From contig NC_065919.1 in assembly GCF_024586455.1 (NCBI RefSeq), positions 25,644,839 to 25,708,838 of the forward strand: DNA of 64,000 bases, read 5' to 3'. Under the pieces are notes generated by a model. The model saw nothing but the letters and a program-made list of their open reading frames with translations. It was not told the origin of the DNA and ran no database searches. Made by a program: the position numbers and the translations under genes. Each line of letters starts with the position of its first letter. Within the stretch, counting starts at the first letter, position 1. Of this stretch, positions 58,701 to 64,000 are shown piece after piece. This stretch comes from Bactrocera neohumeralis (taxonomy: Eukaryota > Arthropoda > Insecta > Diptera > Tephritidae).

Positions 58701-61700
58701 AAAATATTTGGGGCTCTTTGATTGTGAAAACGATGGAAAATCTTAGATAACAGCGATAACATATTATTTATTACTTCACATATTTATATGTTTAAATTTA
58801 TACTACATTATTCTCTCATCTGAATCGTTGATTATTTCATTATGCTAATGAATTATTTGTTTTTAAGATATTGCCAATAATTGTATTGAATTAACCCAAT
58901 TGATGCCCAGTCGGCGCATTCCTTTTTGTTGGTTATGTTGGTAAACATTTTTTTTTTTCGACGAACCGTTAAGGTTGAAAATTTAATAATTGTGAATTTC
59001 CTTATTATTTTTTGCTCTATTATATTTTATTACTGGCTTCATTCCTGTGCGAATCTGTGTTTATTGGGAGATCTGGCAATTTTTACGGTTCTTTTAATTG
59101 AAATATTTTTTGTAAGGAATTTAAAATTTTATTTACAATGAATATTAGTTTCTCCGATTCTTGCCAAAAAAAATCTCAAGTTTCATCTTCATGTACAATA
59201 ATTTGCCTTTTTTAAAGCTTGTAAAGATAAAATAATTTGGTCTAGCTTGACAATGGGGTTGTTAAGAAATAAAGATACTTTTCGGAGGATCGTATAATCA
59301 TTGTTCATATACATATATATGCACCACTTATTCTCACTTTTTATTCAAATAAAAATCTCTCCCTAGCGTTCATTCACTTGAAAACTTTGCGTTGGCATTT
59401 GTATCGGCAACATGGCGGCGAAAAACCATACAAGTGCGGCCACTGCACTGAGGGTAAGCAAAGCTTTACCCGGCTTTCGCAACTCATTTAAGACAACATT
59501 TTGCATTCATACGTTCATTCATACATACATACTTTTCAAATTCATTTACCGTTCATCACATATGTGTGCGTGTATGTGTACGCAACTTTTTATCAACACA
59601 AAGGATACATTTTTGAAAACAGTTGCAGTGAGAATAGTATAGAACTTCGTTTCAAATATAGACAACGGTAAAAATAATCATTCTGTGTTATGTAATAATC
59701 ACATTTTTTATATTTCTTTAATGTATTATTTACAAATATTTATGTACATATGCATTTTGCATGCCGAAACTTTGCCCCGTGCACTTTGAAACATCGATTT
59801 ACGGCTTTATTTATATGTACGAGCATAACGGTAAAACAATTGTGAATTTATCGTACATATTGAAAAAACAAAAATATTAAATCTGCATCTGGATCCTGAT
59901 GAAAAATTCTAAAACTCGATTGAATATTTTGCTTGTGTCATCCGGAGTCCCAATATCTAATCATGTTTTTGCTTTAAGCGTTTGACGATTTAGTTTTATC
60001 TATTATTATAATTTTTTTTGAACATAAAATATTAAAGATTCTGCTAAACGATATTAAAATTTACATGACTCAAACCTCAAAACTTTCCAAACTTTTTATC
60101 CGAGATCTCTAGAAACAATTTACAACACACAAATTTTATAGCAGTTTTATATAGTTTTTTTTTCAAGTCACCTTGATATCGTTTCTAATTTTCAAACAAT
60201 CAGTGAAGTCAATCTTTGCTTTAAGTTTTTGTACTCTGAAGAGGGTATATTGAGATTGGGGCGGCAATATAAAATATACATATGCAAGTATGTGTGTATG
60301 TATGTATAAACGATCAGTGTCAGGTGAGTCTATTCAGCTATGTCCGCCTGTCTGTTGGTCTTGCTGTCTACATAAGTATACGCGAACTAGTCCTTCAGTT
60401 TTTGAAATATCGATCGGAAAACTTTCACACTTCAGTTTTCAAAATATCTGTCTGACAATTTCCACATATTTTTTCTCTCCAAGACGGAGCTTTTGGTATT
60501 GCTCAACGTCAGTTTACACAGCCGTATTAGTTTTGCGGGGATTCGAAATTCAGACATAGCGGCATAGAGGCAGCATCTTTTCGTGCTGTCAAAAGCAGCT
60601 TTAAAATCGACGAAGAGCTGATGTGTTTGCCAGGCTTAAAGCCAACTTGATAAGGTCCAATCCGTTTGTTGACGGTGGGCTTTAATCTTTCAGAAAATAT
60701 GCTCCATATAACCATATATGCGATGTTTAGGAGACTTATCCCACGGTAGTTGGCGCAGATTGTGGGGTCTCCCTTTTTGTGGATTGGGCAGAACACACTT
60801 AAATTCCAATCGTTGGGCATGCCTTCGACCGACCATATTTTACAAAGAAGCTGATGCATGCTCCTTATTAGTTCTTCGCCGCCGTGTTTGAATAGTTCTT
60901 TTTCTTCAGACGGGTAATTGCTATACGAATTTTTTCATGCTCGGGCAATGGAACGTCTGGTACATCGTCATCGATTGGGGAATCAGGTTTGACATCTCCT
61001 GGTGTTATGTTTTCACTGCCGTTCAGTAGGCTGTGAGAATTGTTGCCTCCCTAATTTTAGTATGCTCTGGTCATCAGTCACTAGATCACCTCTTAGGGTT
61101 CTGCAAGAGTAAGCTCCGGTCTTGAAACCTTCTGTTACTCGCAGCGTCTTTTCGTAGAGTTTTCGAGCATTAACATTGTCGGACTCATGATTCTCATTCA
61201 TTTCGGTCTTTCTCTTTTTTTTGCCTGTAAATGCATCTCGCTTTCCTCTTCAGCTCTCGGTATCTATCCCAACCCACACGTGTTGTAGTCGATTGTAACG
61301 TTGCGAGGTAGGCAGTCTGTTTTCTCTCTGCGTATTCTTTAGTATTTTCCGAAAACCAATGGTTTCGTTTGCAGCTGTACGTAAGAAGCTTGATATGCCG
61401 TTCCACAGTTCCTTTATACCGAGTTTCTGACGAGTGCTCTGAGAGAGCAGAAGTTCAAGTCGAGTTGGAAATCGTTCGGCTGTCTATTATGATTGCAGCT
61501 TCTTGACGTTAGCTAAAATACTGGAAACGTGTCTTCCGTCTATCACAACGTGATTGGTCGGAGACTGCCAGGTAGCTTGATGAATTTTCTTATGCTGGAA
61601 TCTAGTATTACATATAACCATATTTCGGGTCCCGGCGAAGTCGATCAGCTTCAACCCATTTGGAGATGTTACCTTCTTTGCTCACCCTGACGTAAAAGTC

Positions 61701-64000
61701 GCCAAGCACGATTTGGGCAGCTTTCATAGGTGCGCTCCAAGCGCTCTAGAGGCCATCTTTTTTCACAAACTTCTCTTCCATGCGGATTGTTGCTAGGCAT
61801 TCATCCACCGGTATGAGTGCCAAGACTAGGCGACAGAGTCTCTCTCTCATCACGAATCCCACACCGAATTTGCGCTTCTTTATATGGCCACTCTAGTAAA
61901 TGCCACAAGGACCTACTCGTCTCAGTTCTTGTCCCATCCATCGCACTTCTTAAATGGCGGTGATGTCAGCCTTTATTTTTACGAGGACATCAACCGGCGT
62001 AAACTTCTACACATGACTCCATCCTCCTATATCTACTACTCTCGCAATTTTCATTTATCGTTACATAGACATTAAGGATAATGAAATTTTTATACCCTGG
62101 ACAGGGTATATTAAGTTTGTCACGATGTTTGTAACACCCAGAAAGAAGCGTCGGAGACCCTATAAAGTATATATATAAATGATCAGTATGTTGAGCTGAG
62201 TCGATTTAACCATGTCCGTCTGTCTGTCTGTCCCTCCGTCCGTCCGTCCGTCTGTATATATACGAACTAGTCCCTCAGTTTATAAGATATCCTTTCGAAA
62301 TTTTGCAAATGTCATTTTCTCTTCAAGAAGCTGCTCATTTGTCGGAACGGCCGATATCGGACCACTATAACATATAGCTGCCATATAAACTGAACGATCC
62401 GAACCAAGTTCTTGTATGGAAAACTTATACATTTGACAATGTATCTTCACCAAATTTGGAACAGATTATTTTCTAAGGTAACAATGTAATCTCCGAATAA
62501 ATTGTTCAGATCGGTTAACTATAGCATATAGCTACCATACAAACTGAACGATCGGAATCAAGTTCTTGTATGGAATACTTTCACATTTGACAATGTATCT
62601 TCACCAAATTTGGTATAGATTATTTTCTAAGGCAACGATGTAATCTCCGAAGAAATGGTTCAGATCGGTTAACTATAGCATATAGCTACCATACAAACTG
62701 AACGATCCGAATCAAGTTCTTGTATGGAAAACTTTTACATTTGACAATGTATCTTCACCAAATTTGGAACAGATTATTTTCTAAGGTAACAATGTAATCT
62801 CCGAAGAAATTGTTCAGATCGGTTAACTATAGCATATAGCTACCATACAAACTGAACGATCGGAATCAAGTTCTTGTATGGAAAACTTTCACATTTGACA
62901 ATGTATCTTCACCAAATTTGGTACAGATTATTTTCTAAGGCAACAATGTAATCTCCGAAAAAATTGTTCAGATCGGATTACTATAGCATATAGCTTCCAT
63001 ACAAACTGAACACATAGTTACTAAAAGAAATGTACCTGTGAAGGGTATATTAGCTTCGGTGCAGCCGAAGTTAACGTTTTTTCTTGTTTATATTTAAATT
63101 TATCAATTTTACTTTCAGAAAGACCTGAGTTTTTTACATTTTTGCTCTTTATAAATTTTGCTTTCTGATGCAACCAAAAAAATCTGACAAAATGCAACTT
63201 GTTTTTGCGCCGTCACATCTGAAAATAACGGGTGTTTCCAAGAAAAGTTATTATTTTTAACTTTTTACATAACTCTATGACCAATTTGTCCTAATCCTTT
63301 CTAAATTTACGAAACTGATCAGAGTGAAGAAATCCTGAGGCTAGAAATAGAACCTAGATAACTTAGTCATGCAGCACTTACCTTGAATACACACTTAAAC
63401 AAAAAGTTTACATCACTCCCAACACAAAAACAACCATCACCAGCCATTCCCATATTGTTCATATCATAAGCAGCAATCATACAAATATTTGTGTACTTAC
63501 TTAAATTTCAAGTCGGTGCAATAAAAAGTAACCTAACTCTTATGCAATATCTACCCAGTTTTCGCCTCGTATCTGGAGAAGCGTATACACATGCTGGAGA
63601 ATCATTTGGAGAACCTCACCACCATCGAACGCACCGAATGCATGCTCTGCCGAGAACGCTACGAAGATGAACGCGAGCTGAGCGAACACATACGTAGCAA
63701 ACATGTTGAAAGGCCGAAGTCTTCCGTGCTGCTAATAGCGAACAATAAACGAGTGGTGCGCAGTAAGCGACAGAAGAATTATAGTGGAATCTTCCAGTGT
63801 GATATTTGCGCGCAGCGTTTCAATATGAAATCGGCGTTGGAGCGACACGCGGCGGTGCATTCAAGTATTGGCAGACCGCACAAATGCCCGGTGGAGTCGT
63901 GTGCGAAGCGTTTCAAGCGTGCGCAGGATATGAATTGGCACATGAAGACGCATTCGAACGAGAAGCCGAACATTTGCGATGTATGCGGCAAAGGATTTGC
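55745..64000 (+). CDS. ZAD and C2H2 zinc-finger transcription factor (3' end outside)
   Basis: Exons 55745-55876, 56629-58246, 59367-59453 and 63559 to beyond 64000; about 759 residues visible, in phase. The N-terminus is a ZAD, an insect-specific dimerisation domain, with C4, C7 (CRTC) and C56, C59 (DGLPQKICSDC) as its zinc ligands. A long acidic, Thr/Glu-rich linker follows (residues 60-420). From about residue 421 there are at least eleven C2H2 or C2H2-like fingers, including YECDVCGKKYADRFNLRHHY and the exon 2/3-spanning FCTFCGKTFIHLKTLRWHLY. The last is cut by the window edge after CDVCGKGFA. Likely a nuclear DNA-binding regulator; target unknown. Start is the ATG at 55745, just before CRTC. 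Intron 3 (4.1 kb) is filled with mobile elements. One of many fly ZAD-ZNF genes; I give no symbol. Confidence 0.93.
60230..60430 (+). repeat. HINE/DINE-1 fragment in ZAD gene intron 3
   Basis: GTACTCTGAAGAGGGTATATT, AAACGATCAGTGTCAGGTGAG, GTCCGCCTGTCTGTTGGTC and CGCGAACTAGTCC match the start of the HINE at 62088 in order. The 154-bp region is mostly absent, and the fragment abuts the truncated non-LTR copy at 60481. Confidence 0.6.
60481..62060 (-). mobile_element. APE-type non-LTR retrotransposon relic, EN domain and start of RT
   Basis: On the minus strand an endonuclease/exonuclease/phosphatase-like domain is recognisable in pieces (VLVKIKADITAI, KKRKFGVGFVMRERLCRLVL, ALIPVDECLATIRMEEKF, QIVLGDFYVRVSKEG). 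Then comes a linker (HWFSENTKEYAERKQTAYLA) and the RT N-terminus (KIWSVEGMPNDWNLSVFCPI, IHKKGDPTICANYRGISLLN). The RT ends within GIPAKL-like words at 60481, so the 3' half is missing. That 3' half survives in the sister copy at 23311. Stops and shifts throughout. In intron 3 of the ZAD gene, antisense to it. Confidence 0.7.
62088..63090 (+). mobile_element. HINE/DINE-1 (mini-me) element with expanded tandem array
   Basis: About 1 kb in ZAD gene intron 3. In order: a palindrome TACCCTGGACAGGGTA (62093-62108), a (TA)n tract, a GTCY microsatellite (62213-62256), 4.2 copies of a 154-bp unit, a terminal stem-loop CTTCGG-TGCAG-CCGAAG (63054-63070) and a T-rich end. It has no coding capacity. The copy at 26228-26757 is the same element with one unit. 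It is typical of Helentron-associated elements moved by rolling-circle enzymes in trans. Confidence 0.85.
62365..63011 (+). repeat. 154-bp tandem repeat array with two-unit higher-order pattern
   Basis: The word CAAGTTCTTGTATGG recurs at 62405, 62559, 62713 and 62867, exactly 154 bases apart. Units 1 and 3 share CCGAA, GGAACAG and GGTAACAATG; units 2 and 4 share CGGAA, GGTAYAG and GGCAAC. The array therefore looks like two copies of a 308-bp dimer, plus part of a fifth unit. Confidence 0.85.

Noticed and set aside
1..64000. CRISPR arrays, operons, phage or plasmid features
   Set aside because: None were seen. The introns, AT-rich spacers and gene families are those of an insect nuclear genome.

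Overview
The window is nuclear DNA from a cyclorrhaphan fly. The evidence is GT-AG introns down to about 55-70 bases, AT-rich spacers full of ATACATATGTA-type runs, proteins very close to Drosophila orthologues (importin alpha-3, Son, paired MPC2 genes, a ZAD zinc-finger gene), and Helentron-associated (DINE-1/mini-me) repeats. A tephritid fruit fly is my best guess; the sequence alone does not fix the species. There are no operons, CRISPR arrays or bacterial features.

Layout from left to right: the last 58 codons of an unidentified + gene (3-179); a gene-free stretch; a minus-strand eight- or nine-exon gene (3516-9938) for a long Arkadia/RNF111-type RING-H2 SUMO-targeted ubiquitin ligase; a gene-poor, repeat-laden interval (10-19.8 kb) with a decayed Ty3/gypsy copy and a Tc1-like relic split by a jockey-like fragment; a single-exon Jupiter/HN1-family gene (20221-20607, +); a graveyard of non-LTR retrotransposon pieces (21.5-24.1 kb); two tandem minus-strand MPC2 paralogues (25645-31415 and 36629-40102) with the same three-exon structure and introns invaded by mobile elements; a spacer with a foldback MITE and an A-rich tract; Kap-alpha3 (46272-49334, -); Son (50632-53765, +), divergent from Kap-alpha3; and a ZAD plus C2H2 zinc-finger gene (55745 to beyond 64000, +) with a TE-filled third intron.

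The host genes do not form one pathway. They cover ubiquitin/SUMO signalling, mitochondrial pyruvate import, nuclear import, splicing and transcription. All spliced models keep phase across every junction. The one exception is a point in the RNF111-like gene where the frame changes, either across a 55-base intron or by a frameshift.

Mobile elements account for most of the remaining recognisable sequence: at least five HINE/DINE-1 copies (one with a 154-bp tandem array), three copies of one RNase H-bearing non-LTR family, two pieces of an APE-endonuclease non-LTR family, an R1-like relic, jockey-like ends, gypsy, Tc1, two internally deleted mariner/Tc1-group copies lying 12 bases apart, and two copies of a ~150-bp MITE, one of which fills a short MPC2 intron. 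I found no convincing new molecular system. The items most worth checking are the frame switch and SIM cluster of the ligase, the MPC2 pair with its identical 41-nt exon, the MITE-filled intron with an 18-base G run, and the higher-order repeat in the HINE.
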